A stretch of 64,000 nt of DNA from Paraflavitalea sp. CAU 1676 (GCF_029223285.1 NZ_JARHUJ010000013.1:92119-156118); one strand, 5' to 3'; shown: positions 1 to 9,962, counted from the stretch's first letter. Program-made: numbers and translations. The notes: generated from the letters alone by a model not told the origin.

Positions 1-178
1 CACTGTTGAAGTGGCCGATATGATCGCCGATCATCCAGGTGCCGGAACTCCTTTTAATATAGAGGAGTTCTACTTCGGGATGGTAGTGCCAGTTGTTGAC
101 CATTTCGCTGCCGGTATCCTTGCGCACCAGGAAGGAATGATCGGGCGTTGCGGTTATTTGACGCAATACAGGTTTCAT
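1..178 (-). CDS. AraC-type transcriptional regulator, N-terminal part (cut by window edge)
   Basis: The minus strand from an ATG at 178 gives 59 residues beginning MKPVLRQITATPDHSF and running into NNWHYHPEVELLYI. This is the cupin-like sensing domain typical of AraC-family regulators, where the HxHPxxEL pattern starts the beta barrel. The C-terminal helix-turn-helix lies outside the window, so the family call rests on this N-terminus alone. It follows the efflux operon in the same direction after a 71-base gap, so co-transcription is possible. The plus-strand reading frame over the same bases is a shadow of it. Confidence 0.72.
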   Translation of the reverse strand, partial: MKPVLRQITATPDHSFLVRKDTGSEMVNNWHYHPEVELLYIKRSSGTWMIGDHIGHFNS

Positions 179-249
179 ATAGCAATATTCAAGCGATGGT
201 AATATAGCACAACTATTTGGAAAAAAGTTGGCCCGGCGGTTAAAACACC

Positions 250-1392
250 TTACTCCGCTTTATTCTTCAGGTGCATTAGCAGGGAATAAGCGCCGGTGGT
301 GACGATCGTTTTTCCTTCCAGACCTTTTGATACGACCACCGTTGCGCCATTAGCGGTGGCTCCTTTTTCTACTGGTGTGAGGCGGTAACTGCGTTCAGCT
401 TCCTGAACGAATATATAGTCTTTGTTTTCGAAATTGACGATGGCCGCATCGGGTAATACATTTTCTTCACGGTCCCGGAGGCGGATCTCTGCGTTCATGA
501 ACATACCCGGCACCAGGCTTTTATCGTACCGCTCAAAATGGCAATGCACCTCAGTGCTGCGGTTCTCGTTCAGTGAGTGACTTACGAGGATGATCTTTGT
601 CTCGTACCGCTCATTAGGCCGTGCATTGGTGAAGGCAAGCGCCTGCTGTCCGATTTCCAGTTGGGCCAGGTCTTTTTCATATACCGTGAGGTTGAGGTGA
701 ATATCGGCTGGGTTCACCAGCTCAAAGATCACGTCGGAAGGCGTTACATACTTGCCAATGTTCACGTTCACCTTGCTGATGTACCCGCTGATGGGCGAAT
801 GGATATTGATGGTTTTGGAGATATTGTTTTCCGTGAGGCGTTCTGCGTTGATGGCCAGCAGACTCAACTTCGCCGCCAGTGCTTTGCTTTCTATGCTGAG
901 GTTGCGGTATTCGCTTTCTGCCTGCTGCAACACTTTATCGCTGCTGGCCTTGCTGCTGTTGAGCTCCCGCTGCCGGTCGTACTCCTTCTGCGCATAATTG
1001 AGCTTGTTTCTTACCAGGAGATAATCCTGCTGCAGCTGAATGTATTGCGGGTCTTCCATCACCGCCAGTAGTTGCCCTTTTTGCACATGGGTGCCGGGTA
1101 GCATGTTGGTGGTCTTGAGGTATCCGCCCAGGGGCGTACTGATCGACATCAGGTTTTGCGGCGGTACGTCTATTTGTCCGCTGAGCCTGAGCGTACCGCT
1201 CATCGCCTGGCGGCTAAGTTGGCCCGTTTGCAGGCGACTGTTCGTGACTTGCTCAGCCGAGAGTGTTACGAGGTCTTCGTCGGCGGGAGCTGCTGTAGGG
1301 GCCGCTGGTGGCGTAGCCTGGCCGCCACAACCCAACAGGGTGATGCTAATGAATAAGACCAGGGTGCAATAGATGATATTCCTGCTGTTCAT
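250..1392 (-). CDS. CusB-like RND efflux periplasmic adaptor lipoprotein
   Basis: Membrane-fusion protein that links the inner-membrane RND pump to the outer-membrane channel of a metal efflux complex. The chosen ATG at 1392 puts a lipoprotein signal (ISITLLGC, lipid-modified Cys about residue 22) at the N-terminus; an upstream in-frame start at 1503 would bury it inside the preceding gene. An Ala/Pro-rich linker, a beta-barrel/lipoyl half (GTHVQKGQLLAVMEDPQY), a long helical hairpin and the second lipoyl half (INIHSPISGYISKVNVNIG) follow in the usual order. It starts two bases after the pump stop codon, so the two are surely one operon. No His-rich metal-binding domain is present, so the substrate metal cannot be read from the sequence. 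Confidence 0.9.
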   Translation of the reverse strand: MNSRNIIYCTLVLFISITLLGCGGQATPPAAPTAAPADEDLVTLSAEQVTNSRLQTGQLSRQAMSGTLRLSGQIDVPPQNLMSISTPLGGYLKTTNMLPGTHVQKGQLLAVMEDPQYIQLQQDYLLVRNKLNYAQKEYDRQRELNSSKASSDKVLQQAESEYRNLSIESKALAAKLSLLAINAERLTENNISKTINIHSPISGYISKVNVNIGKYVTPSDVIFELVNPADIHLNLTVYEKDLAQLEIGQQALAFTNARPNERYETKIILVSHSLNENRSTEVHCHFERYDKSLVPGMFMNAEIRLRDREENVLPDAAIVNFENKDYIFVQEAERSYRLTPVEKGATANGATVVVSKGLEGKTIVTTGAYSLLMHLKNKAE

Positions 1393-1394
1393 AA

Positions 1395-4300
1395 TTATTT
1401 GGATAAAAGATAGTTCAGGTGAATGATGCTGTTGTTGAGGTTCATGATCGCTTCGAGGTAGCTCAGCTGCGTTTGGAGCGACTGCTGGTTGAGCACGGTC
1501 CATTCGAGGTAATTGATCTCGCCACCCTGCAATTGCTTATTGAGGGTATTGGTGATGTCCTGTGCATTGCGGAGGGCGCCTTGTTCAAAGTCGGCCACTA
1601 TGTTGCGGTATTGCTCTACCTGGCTCAGGGCTCCGGCATACTCTGCCTGCAATGCCTTCGACCGGTATTCCATTTCATTGCGGGAAATGCTGAGGGCGGT
1701 TTGTGCAGATCTTATTTTCGCCTTTTGAGCACTGGTAAACAAGGGTAGTTCAATACCGAGCTGAACAGATTGAAACCTGTCGGCCGTTCCGTATTTGATG
1801 CCGTCGCGGATGCTCAGGTTATTATAACCAGCACTAAACTCCGGGAAAAGCTTTGACTGCTCTACACGTATCGCTGCCTCGGCGGTCTTCTCCTGTTGCC
1901 GGTACCAGCGGAGTGCCGGATGATCCTTCAGGCTGCTGCTGTCCGTGAGGATGGATTCGGCTTTGATGGAGGATGATTGCGGATAGCGAAGATTCGGGGT
2001 ATTCAGCAATAACATGAATTGCTGGCGCAGCGTCGCTTTTTCCTGCAATAGCTGTTTCTGCAATATACGCAGCTGAATTAGCTGGTTTTCGGCACTGGCT
2101 TTCTCCAGCATATTGGTTTCGCCGGCTTTCAGCCGTAAAGCGGCCACCCGCAGGAAGGCGCTGAAACTGCTGTCCATCTGCTGCAGCAATGCTTCCTTTT
2201 TGTCGATCAGCAGGAGCTCATAGAAGATAACCGTTGTGATCTTCCGGATATCGGCCTCCTGGAGTTCTGTTTCCACCAGCTTCGCTTTCCATTCTTCGCT
2301 CAGTAGGTTCTTTTGCCGGTTGTACACGCCGGGCAAACTGAATCCCTGCACGATGGATACACGGTTGTCGGTATACGGACTATTGAATTTGCCATATTCC
2401 ACATTGACCGAAGTCTTGGGCAGGTTGGTGGCTGTTTTGATGAGTTCTTTTGCCTGCGTGGCACGCAGCCGCCTGTTCTGCACTTGTAGGTTATTGACCA
2501 CGGCACTATCGAGTGCTTCTTTCAGTCCGATCTTTTCCTGGGCTGTGGAGGAAAGCGTAATGGCCAGCAAAGCGGCGACGGTAGCTACCTTTTTGCGTGA
2601 TACCCGGATACCCTTTTCAAAAGCGATATAAAGGATGGGCAATACGAACAAGGTGAGCAGGGTGGCGATGAGGAGTCCGCCGATGACAACGGTGGCCAGC
2701 GGCCTTTGTACGGAGGCCCCTGCCCCATTGCTGAGGGCCATGGGCAAAAAGCCCAGGGAGGCCACGCAGGCTGTCATCAATACAGGCCTCAAGCGGGTTA
2801 CGGTACCGCGCAACACCAATCGCTTCAGATCTGTTTCGCCCTGCTGTTTGATGCGATTGAATTCGGCCACCAATACGATGCCATTGAGAACGGCTATACC
2901 AAACAACGCGATAAAGCCTACCCCGGCGCTGATGCTGAATGGCATGCCCCGCAGGGCTAGCAGGAATATACCCCCGATGGCCGAGAGTGGGATCGCCGTA
3001 TAGATGAGCAATCCGTATTTAATGGAGTTGAAAGCGAAATACAGTAGCAGGAAGATGAGTATGAGCGCAACCGGCACTGCTACGGATAAACGCGCTTTGG
3101 CTTCATTGAGGTTCTCGAACGATCCGCCATAACCGATGGAATAACCGGCCGGCAGTTTGATGGAGGCGGACACCCGTTGCTGCAATTCTTTCACGATGCT
3201 TTCCACATCACGGCCACTCACATTGAAACCTACCAGTATCCTCCGGCGGGTATCTTCGCGTTGTATCTGGCTCGGACTATCGACCAGTTCCACCTTCGCC
3301 ACCTGGTATAAAGGGATCTGTGTACCCATCGGCGTGCGGATCAGCAGATTTTGAACATCGCTGATATCTGTGCGACGTTCCTGCTGAAGCCGCACCACCA
3401 GTTCGAATCGTTTTTCGCCTTCAAACACCTGGCCTGCGCTCTGTCCCGCAAATGCCGCATTCACGTTGCGGTTGATGTCGCCGATCTGCAATCCATATTG
3501 CGCCAGGGCGGCCCGGTTGTATTTGATCACGATCTGCTGCGTACCGGTAATCTGTTCTACATAAAGCTCAGTAGCGCCTTCGACTGTTTTAACAATATTA
3601 CCCAGTTGTTTGGCGTAGAGGCTCAGCGTGTCCAGGTTCTCCCCGAATATCTTGCACACTACATCCTGACGGGCGCCTGTCATGAGTTCATTGAAGCGCA
3701 TCTGTACCGGGAACTGAAAGCTCGTGGTAACGCCGGGCACTTCTGCAGCCGCGGCGCCCATTTTATCGGCCAGTTCTTCGAAAGAGCTGGCAGAGGTCCA
3801 TTCTTTTTTAGGCTTGAGGTTGATGATCATATCGCCCATATCCATCGGTAGAGGTTCGGTGGGCACTTCGCTGCTGCCGATCTTGGTAACGATGTGTTTT
3901 ACTTCAGGGAAGCGGCTTTTCAGAATGCCGGCTACCTGTTGCACATGGTCGATGGTGGTATGCAGGTTGCTGCCCGACAGTACGCGTGTTTCCACGGCAA
4001 AGTCGCCCTCTTCGATAGAAGGGATGAATTCGCCGCCGAGGCGCGATAAGATGAATACCGATGTTACAAACAACAGTATGACGGTACCCACGATGATGCG
4101 CGGTATTTGGAGTGCCCGGGTGAGCAGCCGTTTATACAAGGTTTCTATCCGCGCCATAATGCGGTCGGCCAGGTTGGCTTTTGTGGCGAGCTTTCTGCTC
4201 AATACCAGGCTGCTCATCATGGGAATATAGGTGAGCGAGAGGATAAAGGCGCCCAGGAGCGCAAAGGCGACCGTTTGCGCCATCGGCTTGAACATTTTGC

Positions 4301-5720
4301 CTTCAATACCCTGCAAGCTGAAGATGGGCAGGTAAACGATGAGGATGATGATCTGTCCAAATACGGCACTGTTCATCATTTTGGACGAAGCACTTTTTAC
4401 CTCATGGTCCATCTGCTGCCGGTTGAGCAGGTTTAGGCCGGCAAATTTTTTACTGTGACTGAGCTGATGCATCACGGCTTCTACGATAATGACGGCGCCG
4501 TCTACGATGAGGCCAAAGTCAAGGGCGCCGAGGCTCATCAGGTTGCCGCTTACGCCAAACAGGTTCATCATGATCACAGCAAACAGCATCGACAGTGGTA
4601 TCACCGATGCCACCAGCAGACCGGCGCGCAGGTTGCCGAGGAAGATCACCAAAACAAACACGACGATGAGCGCGCCTTCGAGCAGGTTGGTTTGTACAGT
4701 ATCGATGGCATTGCTCACCATATTGGTGCGGTCGAGGAAGGGTTCTATCACGACACCTTCGGGCAGGGATTGTTGGATTTCCTCAATCTTGTTTTTGATG
4801 TCTTTGATAACGACATTGCTGTTGGCGCCTTTCAGCATCATCACGATGGCGCCGGAAACTTCCCCTTCGTTGTTATAGGTCAGGGCGCCATAGCGGGTAG
4901 CTGAACCGATGGTTACGTCGGCCACATCACGGATCAGCAGCGGCGTACCATTTGGAAGGTTCCTGATGACGGTATTGCCGATATCGTCCTGGCTGCCGAT
5001 AAGGCCTTCACTGCGGATGTATAAGACCGTAGCCTGCTTTTCGATATAGGAGCCGCCGGTGTTCTCATTGTTGTTTTCAAGGGCGTTGAACACATCGGCG
5101 ATGGTAAGCCCATGGGCCTGCAGTTTTGCCGGGGTAATGGCTACCTGGTATTGTTTCAGTTTACCACCAAAGCTGCTCACTTCTGCCACGCCTTTAACGC
5201 CCAGCAGCTGGCGGCGAACGATCCAGTCCTGCAGGGTACGCAGTTCAGTGATGTCGTAGCGGTTTTCGTAGCCTTTTTTCGGCTTTACTACATACTGGTA
5301 TATTTCACCCAGTCCCGTAGAGATGGGCCCCATTTCAGGCTTCCCTATGCCTTCGGGGATGGAGGACTGGATCACGGCAAGGCGCTCGGACACCTGTTGG
5401 CGGGCCCAGTAAATATCGACGTCGTCGTCGAACACGAGGGTAACGAGTGAGAGGCCAAAGCGGCTGTAACTACGGATCTCGGCCATGCCGGCAATATTGG
5501 AGCTGCTTTGCTCTACGGGAAAGGTAACGAGGCGCTCGATATCGGTAGCACCGTAGGATGGCGCAACGGTAATGATCTGCACCTGGTTGTTGGTAATGTC
5601 CGGCACGGCATCTACGGGCAGTTTGAACAGTTCGAAAATGCCATAGATGATCAATGCGATGGTCGATAGCGCAATGACGAGTTTATTCCTCACGGAAAAC
5701 CCGATAATTCGGTTCAACAT
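1395..5720 (-). CDS. CusA/CzcA heavy-metal RND pump fused to TolC-like outer-membrane protein
   Basis: A 1441-residue fusion. Residues 1 to about 1035 are an HME-type RND transporter that uses the proton gradient to export metal ions from periplasm or cytoplasm. The heavy-metal signature ALDFGLIVDGAVIIVEA lies in TM4, and two periplasmic porter halves and twelve TM segments can be followed. From about 1062 the sequence becomes a TolC/CusC-like outer-membrane factor (IGLKEALDSAVVNNLQVQNRR, long coiled-coil helices, two repeated halves). The junction, residues about 1040-1061, looks like a signal peptide: SRKK, then a hydrophobic run ending STAQ before E1062. Fusions of this kind are known in Bacteroidota. 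The head of the operon is the small protein at 5784; the adaptor follows. Confidence 0.93.
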   Translation of the reverse strand: MLNRIIGFSVRNKLVIALSTIALIIYGIFELFKLPVDAVPDITNNQVQIITVAPSYGATDIERLVTFPVEQSSSNIAGMAEIRSYSRFGLSLVTLVFDDDVDIYWARQQVSERLAVIQSSIPEGIGKPEMGPISTGLGEIYQYVVKPKKGYENRYDITELRTLQDWIVRRQLLGVKGVAEVSSFGGKLKQYQVAITPAKLQAHGLTIADVFNALENNNENTGGSYIEKQATVLYIRSEGLIGSQDDIGNTVIRNLPNGTPLLIRDVADVTIGSATRYGALTYNNEGEVSGAIVMMLKGANSNVVIKDIKNKIEEIQQSLPEGVVIEPFLDRTNMVSNAIDTVQTNLLEGALIVVFVLVIFLGNLRAGLLVASVIPLSMLFAVIMMNLFGVSGNLMSLGALDFGLIVDGAVIIVEAVMHQLSHSKKFAGLNLLNRQQMDHEVKSASSKMMNSAVFGQIIILIVYLPIFSLQGIEGKMFKPMAQTVAFALLGAFILSLTYIPMMSSLVLSRKLATKANLADRIMARIETLYKRLLTRALQIPRIIVGTVILLFVTSVFILSRLGGEFIPSIEEGDFAVETRVLSGSNLHTTIDHVQQVAGILKSRFPEVKHIVTKIGSSEVPTEPLPMDMGDMIINLKPKKEWTSASSFEELADKMGAAAAEVPGVTTSFQFPVQMRFNELMTGARQDVVCKIFGENLDTLSLYAKQLGNIVKTVEGATELYVEQITGTQQIVIKYNRAALAQYGLQIGDINRNVNAAFAGQSAGQVFEGEKRFELVVRLQQERRTDISDVQNLLIRTPMGTQIPLYQVAKVELVDSPSQIQREDTRRRILVGFNVSGRDVESIVKELQQRVSASIKLPAGYSIGYGGSFENLNEAKARLSVAVPVALILIFLLLYFAFNSIKYGLLIYTAIPLSAIGGIFLLALRGMPFSISAGVGFIALFGIAVLNGIVLVAEFNRIKQQGETDLKRLVLRGTVTRLRPVLMTACVASLGFLPMALSNGAGASVQRPLATVVIGGLLIATLLTLFVLPILYIAFEKGIRVSRKKVATVAALLAITLSSTAQEKIGLKEALDSAVVNNLQVQNRRLRATQAKELIKTATNLPKTSVNVEYGKFNSPYTDNRVSIVQGFSLPGVYNRQKNLLSEEWKAKLVETELQEADIRKITTVIFYELLLIDKKEALLQQMDSSFSAFLRVAALRLKAGETNMLEKASAENQLIQLRILQKQLLQEKATLRQQFMLLLNTPNLRYPQSSSIKAESILTDSSSLKDHPALRWYRQQEKTAEAAIRVEQSKLFPEFSAGYNNLSIRDGIKYGTADRFQSVQLGIELPLFTSAQKAKIRSAQTALSISRNEMEYRSKALQAEYAGALSQVEQYRNIVADFEQGALRNAQDITNTLNKQLQGGEINYLEWTVLNQQSLQTQLSYLEAIMNLNNSIIHLNYLLSK

Positions 5721-5783
5721 GCAGTAAGAGAATTTGAACGATTTGTATAAGTGGAATTGACCGACCAGCAGTGTGATCAGGCC

Positions 5784-6185
5784 TTATGCAACGGTGGAGA
5801 AGTTGCCGGCTTTGGGAGGCTGCCAGATATTGTTGACGTTGGCAGAAGGGATGAGGGTATCGTTCTTGGGGAAAAATACATTGGGGGATGCGGGCTGCAC
5901 CGGCTTGCGGAGGTCGACGTAGAAGTTGTCCGGAAGTACGGGACTTGCCTGGATATTAAAGTCAATTTTTTTGAAGGGAAGTTGATTGTCGCGCTCTTCA
6001 TCGTTATCGGTATGCGGCACATCGTTGTAATGGTCGATCAGGAACCGAACGAAGGTGATCTTGTCGTCGAGTTGTTTATGCTCCTGGAAATGCTGGAGGA
6101 GCACAGGGAACTTCAATATCTCCCGCAGCTCAGTGCCGGAAATAATGGAAATAACCAATAATATGATCGTCGCAGATCGTTTCAA
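5784..6185 (-). CDS. Small exported protein at the head of the metal efflux operon
   Basis: About 133 residues with a hydrophobic N-terminus (KRSATIILLVISIIS), then TELREILKFPVLLQHFQEHK and a C-terminus ending NIWQPPKAG. Proteins of this shape are common just upstream of CusA-type pumps in Bacteroidota and remain uncharacterised; that recollection is family knowledge, not a search result. There is no ATG in frame near the N-terminus. The likeliest start is TTG at 6185, with another TTG at 6194. Conserved His residues in LLQHFQEHK and IDHYNDVPHTD could bind metal, which is inference. The gene ends 63 bases before the pump start. Confidence 0.7.
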   Translation of the reverse strand: MKRSATIILLVISIISGTELREILKFPVLLQHFQEHKQLDDKITFVRFLIDHYNDVPHTDNDEERDNQLPFKKIDFNIQASPVLPDNFYVDLRKPVQPASPNVFFPKNDTLIPSANVNNIWQPPKAGNFSTVA

Positions 6186-6191
6186 CGTGGG

Positions 6192-6199
6192 CAAAGGTA
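6192..6199 (-). promoter_or_regulatory. Possible Bacteroidota -7 element for the efflux operon
   Basis: The minus strand reads TACCTTTG, a full match to TAnnTTTG, just upstream of the proposed TTG start at 6185. The -33 box is weak (TTTC at about 18 bases). If used, the transcript would begin almost at the start codon, which is a difficulty; either translation starts differently or the match is chance. Confidence 0.3.
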
Positions 6200-6427
6200 A
6201 TCAGGATCAGTTTGATTGAAAAGAAATTGTATAGACGGCGAACGGGAGAAATACTTGCGGATAACCCTATTCGGTGAGGAAATTAGCTGGTTCGGGCAGG
6301 AAATGGGCGCTTGCTTTGCGCTCTTGCGGACGTTGCTATAGATTACGCTCATATAGCGGAAGATAGCCGGCATTACAAGTTCCGGTATGCTTCTGCATTA
6401 AACGATTTTAATGAAGGATACCAAATC

Positions 6428-6802
6428 ATGAGTGAACTAAAAGAATTTACCATTTTCAAACACCTGGCGCAGGAGCACCACACCTCCGTTCGTATTGCCG
6501 ATAAAATGTATTCTGCCAACGTAAAAGGCCCTCAGCCGGCAACGGGCAAGGTGTTGCATTTCTGGGGACAATTCACCAGTGAGCTGCCGGTAAAGTTTCA
6601 GCCTAATGGGGAGGCAGGGCATCAATACATGGAATGCAGTTCGAAAGAAGAAGCCGACAAGTTGTGTCAGGAACTCAAGGCTTATATTTTCCAAACCTGG
6701 CCCGATAGCATCGAATGGGCCAGTGATGGCTGGTATCGCTGGATGATCCATGATATGCGGCAAATGACCCTGCAATTTGAGAATAAGATGAAGAAGAAAT
6801 GA
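6428..6802 (+). CDS. Conserved hypothetical protein, about 124 aa
   Basis: A small soluble protein beginning MSELKEFTIFKHLAQEHH and rich in aromatic and charged residues, with no signal peptide or membrane segment. The start at 6428 is preferred because the in-frame extension to 6311 has poor composition. Motifs such as GKVLHFWGQFTSELPVKF and WASDGWYRWMIHDMR suggest a compact alpha/beta fold. I do not recognise a named family. It stands alone between the divergent efflux operon and a 428-base non-coding stretch. Confidence 0.65.
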   Translation: MSELKEFTIFKHLAQEHHTSVRIADKMYSANVKGPQPATGKVLHFWGQFTSELPVKFQPNGEAGHQYMECSSKEEADKLCQELKAYIFQTWPDSIEWASDGWYRWMIHDMRQMTLQFENKMKKK

Positions 6803-7230
6803 GTTCGCCGCTGTTTATTGAAAAAGAGAAGGCCCTGTGAAAACAAGGCCCTGACGTGCTATAACTGCACATGAGAAAAATGCGTTTTGCTGATCCATAT
6901 GATGACGCCATATTTTGACGAATATGGTCTTATAATAATTTAACAACCCTACTTTGACCAGGTATCCCTGGTGCGGCAAGTTATGGCTGTTGCCAACTCC
7001 GCGGAACTAAGAGGAACCGTAATGTTCAAATAGTTGCCTGGAGTGAAAGAATTTTGACATCAAGTAGCATTGCGCTTGCAGTTAATAGTGCCTCAAACAT
7101 CCGGCAATTTGTAGTTGTATTTACCCAATCATTGCCAGGATTCATAAATGTTACCCTTTTTTAAAGGGAAAGCTGGCGGTTTTAGACGTTGGCGGGTGTC
7201 CATTTGGGTAAAACCCTCAGGGACATAACT
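6803..7230. other. Non-coding stretch with small repeats
   Basis: No convincing gene is seen on either strand. It holds a 9-base direct repeat AAGGCCCTG at 6829 and 6845, and a perfect 7-base hairpin CCATATT-6-AATATGG at 6908-6927 that could end the preceding transcript, although no clear T run follows. Nothing else stands out. Confidence 0.5.
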
Positions 7231-8298
7231 ATGAAAACAATACCATTGTCCTTACTCTGGTACTGGGTGCTGGGGGCATTCGGTACCGCGCAGGCGCAGG
7301 TGTATCATTTTCCAACGGTATACAGTCCGGCCGGATGTGCCTACACCTATGAAATAGCCATCACTGTCAGGCTCGACTCGATAAAGGTGACCAATATCTA
7401 TTTCGATGATGGCACTACCGGGTCACTGTCTTTCGAAGCGTATGTGTCTTACCAAAATGTATTTGCCAATTCGACGCTACCGCCGGGCAATTTCTTTACC
7501 TACGACATCGCGGTATTTTCAAAGAATACGAATCTAAGTCCCCAGTCGCTCACAAATAATGTAGGCAACGTGCCGGTGCAGACAGGTGGCGCTGGTGGCC
7601 TGGCCTCTCAAAACAATCCTACTTACAATGCATCGGCCAGTGCGTTGGGGCTGGTCGTCAACAAGTCGTATAGTACGGCAGCTGTATTATCGGCACTGGC
7701 TTATGACAGCGCCACGTTGCACATCAACCTGCCTTGCCTGGATACGGTGATAACGACCGATGACTCAGGGACGCTCCCGGTATGGTGGTCGGGGATCAAA
7801 GGCGCTGTAAAGAACCAACAGGTGTCACTGACATGGCAAACCTATCTGGAGCAAAATAACGAGGGTTTTTTTATTGAAAGGAGTTCAGATGCTGCGCACT
7901 GGGAGGTTTCTGGTTTTCTGGCAAGCAAGGCCGCTTTGGGCAATAGCCAGGTTCCCATTGCCTATCAGTATAAATGCAACGAACCGGCGCCCGGGCGTTA
8001 TTATTACAGAGTTAAACAGCGTGACTTCGATGGCCAATCGGTGGTAAGTAATATTGTTACCGTATCATTGGCCGGCCGTCAGGGTGCGGGCGGCATTGTA
8101 GTTTATCCAAATCCGGCAAAGGATGCGATTGTACTAAAACAGCTGGCACCCAATACAGCTTATACTATCTGCGATACCTACGGCAGACTAGTACAAAGGG
8201 GTATTTACCAGAACCGGGTCGATGTTTCAAAGTTGCAGCCTGGTATGTACTGGTTTCGCGCCGATGGGGCGAGTGTCCGGTTTGTGGTGGTGCGATAA
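7231..8298 (+). CDS. T9SS type A sorting-domain secreted protein
   Basis: About 355 residues. The start at 7231 gives a clear signal peptide (MKTIPLSLLWYWVLGAFGTAQA). The middle is beta-rich and unlike any family I recognise. A fibronectin-like module begins near SLTWQTYLEQNNEGFFIERSSDAAHWE, a module commonly found before sorting domains. The last 80 residues are a T9SS type A tail with VVYPNPAKDAIVLKQ and a terminal GMYWFRADG plus basic end, which directs export through the type IX system and attachment to the cell surface. No enzymatic residues can be assigned. The gene appears monocistronic, 116 bases before the thioredoxin-like gene. Confidence 0.85.
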   Translation: MKTIPLSLLWYWVLGAFGTAQAQVYHFPTVYSPAGCAYTYEIAITVRLDSIKVTNIYFDDGTTGSLSFEAYVSYQNVFANSTLPPGNFFTYDIAVFSKNTNLSPQSLTNNVGNVPVQTGGAGGLASQNNPTYNASASALGLVVNKSYSTAAVLSALAYDSATLHINLPCLDTVITTDDSGTLPVWWSGIKGAVKNQQVSLTWQTYLEQNNEGFFIERSSDAAHWEVSGFLASKAALGNSQVPIAYQYKCNEPAPGRYYYRVKQRDFDGQSVVSNIVTVSLAGRQGAGGIVVYPNPAKDAIVLKQLAPNTAYTICDTYGRLVQRGIYQNRVDVSKLQPGMYWFRADGASVRFVVVR

Positions 8299-8414
8299 TA
8301 CCACGTTTTAACTATAATTTAGGCGGCAGGAAAAATTCGGGAGGATATCCGGAATTAAATTCGTGTGCGCATGGCTTTTTCCCGCCATGTTTATCATCCT
8401 ATAACCTGACGCTT

Positions 8415-9911
8415 ATGAAGTTTGTAAGTTTACTCCTATTGGTTTTCGTTTCCGCGTTTTGTTCTTATGCACAGCAAACCACCATCACGGTATCCGTACC
8501 TGTCAGCAAAAAGACTACCAGCGCCATGCTTTTTGTTCCTAATGAGGTAGAGACTTACAGGCATGCGTGGAGTGATTGGTTTTGGAATATCGACACGCCG
8601 CTGTTGGCGGGAAAAGCAACATTTTCATTTGAAGTCAATACGTCGGTATACATGCGACTTTCTGTAAAAGGATTGCCACAGGCCACCCTCTTTGTGATGC
8701 CTGGTGATCATCTGTCGGTTATCTGGCAGGATACTGGCTCGAAGAAAGGATATATCGTTACTGGCCGGGGCAGCAACAATAATCAGGATGTCAAAGAGAG
8801 ACTTGCATTTAACACTGACCTCTATGAAAAAGACACACTACCCGGTCGGATACTGGCTGATCTGCGGGCTGCGTACAGCAAGGATAGCGCCGCTTTACGC
8901 TCCTATTTTGCCAAACATCGTCCTTCCCTTAGTTATGTAAATGCCCGCAAGGCCGATCTGGCCTATTTTATTCCGGATGTATTTTGCGACTACCTGGGCA
9001 ACCACAAGTTTTATCTCAGGGATCTGCCGAATTATCCTACCCTCAAACCTGTGTGGGATCGTGCACTCGATAGCATCATGAAGCGCACTACGATGACCGA
9101 TTATTTCGCTCTGGTCTCCCCTCATTATACTCATTTCCTCACTACTTATCTGTTGCGATATAAAGAAGAATTGTGGGATCAAATGAGTACAGATCCTGAA
9201 GAATTTCGTAAAGATTGGTGCTACGACGAGCATGATAGCGGCAAGGCATTGCTGGCGGATATGGAAAATCTGCTGACGGAAAAGATCATCAAGCGGTCTT
9301 TCAATGGATCTGTAAAGGAATTCGCTTATGTGCACATGATGCATGAAGCGGTCGGTGAAAAGGAGGATAACCTGGTAAAGATCTACAACAATTTCACGGC
9401 TAACTGGCCTGTCAGTACGTATCAGCCATTTCTTGAGCCCAGATTGGCGCCCATTCGCGAAAAGTTCCGGCGATGGTATAATGAGAAGATGATCATCGTG
9501 CCTAACAGCACAAGCTATAAGACGTTTGGTGAATTAAAGCAGCTTGTAAAAGGAAAGACGGTCTTGCTGGACATGTGGGGTACCTGGTGTGGTCCCTGTC
9601 GCAAGGAGCTCGATCAGCATAGCCAAGCGCTTAAGGATTACTTCAAAGGGAAAGGTGTTGTTTTTCTCTATGTGGCCAATTATGACCTGGGCAATGAAAC
9701 CAGATGGAAAGACCTGATCCCCTACTATAATCTCGAAGGCACCCACATCCTGGCCAGTCAGGAGTTAACAGCAGATATCAATAAGGTAACAAAGATGAGT
9801 GGCTATCCTTCCTATATCATCATCAAAAAAGACGGCAGCTTTGAATTGTCCCAAGCCGGTTATCCCATGAACCGCGCCAAGCTTATCAAACAAATTGAGG
9901 CGGCTTTGTGA
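8415..9911 (+). CDS. TlpA-like thioredoxin-fold protein, secreted
   Basis: A 498-residue protein with a signal peptide (MKFVSLLLLVFVSAFCSYAQ). A long N-terminal region of about 350 residues contains a DUF4369-like beta start (TFSFEVNTSVYMRLSVKGL), then helices. The C-terminal 130 residues form a thioredoxin domain with the active-site motif WGTWCGPCRKEL, Cys392 and Cys395. Such proteins reduce disulfides or support cytochrome c assembly in the periplasm; in Bacteroidota many have unknown partners. No cytochrome maturation genes are nearby, so its role is open. Confidence 0.88.
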   Translation: MKFVSLLLLVFVSAFCSYAQQTTITVSVPVSKKTTSAMLFVPNEVETYRHAWSDWFWNIDTPLLAGKATFSFEVNTSVYMRLSVKGLPQATLFVMPGDHLSVIWQDTGSKKGYIVTGRGSNNNQDVKERLAFNTDLYEKDTLPGRILADLRAAYSKDSAALRSYFAKHRPSLSYVNARKADLAYFIPDVFCDYLGNHKFYLRDLPNYPTLKPVWDRALDSIMKRTTMTDYFALVSPHYTHFLTTYLLRYKEELWDQMSTDPEEFRKDWCYDEHDSGKALLADMENLLTEKIIKRSFNGSVKEFAYVHMMHEAVGEKEDNLVKIYNNFTANWPVSTYQPFLEPRLAPIREKFRRWYNEKMIIVPNSTSYKTFGELKQLVKGKTVLLDMWGTWCGPCRKELDQHSQALKDYFKGKGVVFLYVANYDLGNETRWKDLIPYYNLEGTHILASQELTADINKVTKMSGYPSYIIIKKDGSFELSQAGYPMNRAKLIKQIEAAL

Positions 9912-9962
9912 GATGAGACACTTAATTGTTCATTGTTGCGTACCGGTAATTAAAAACACTTC

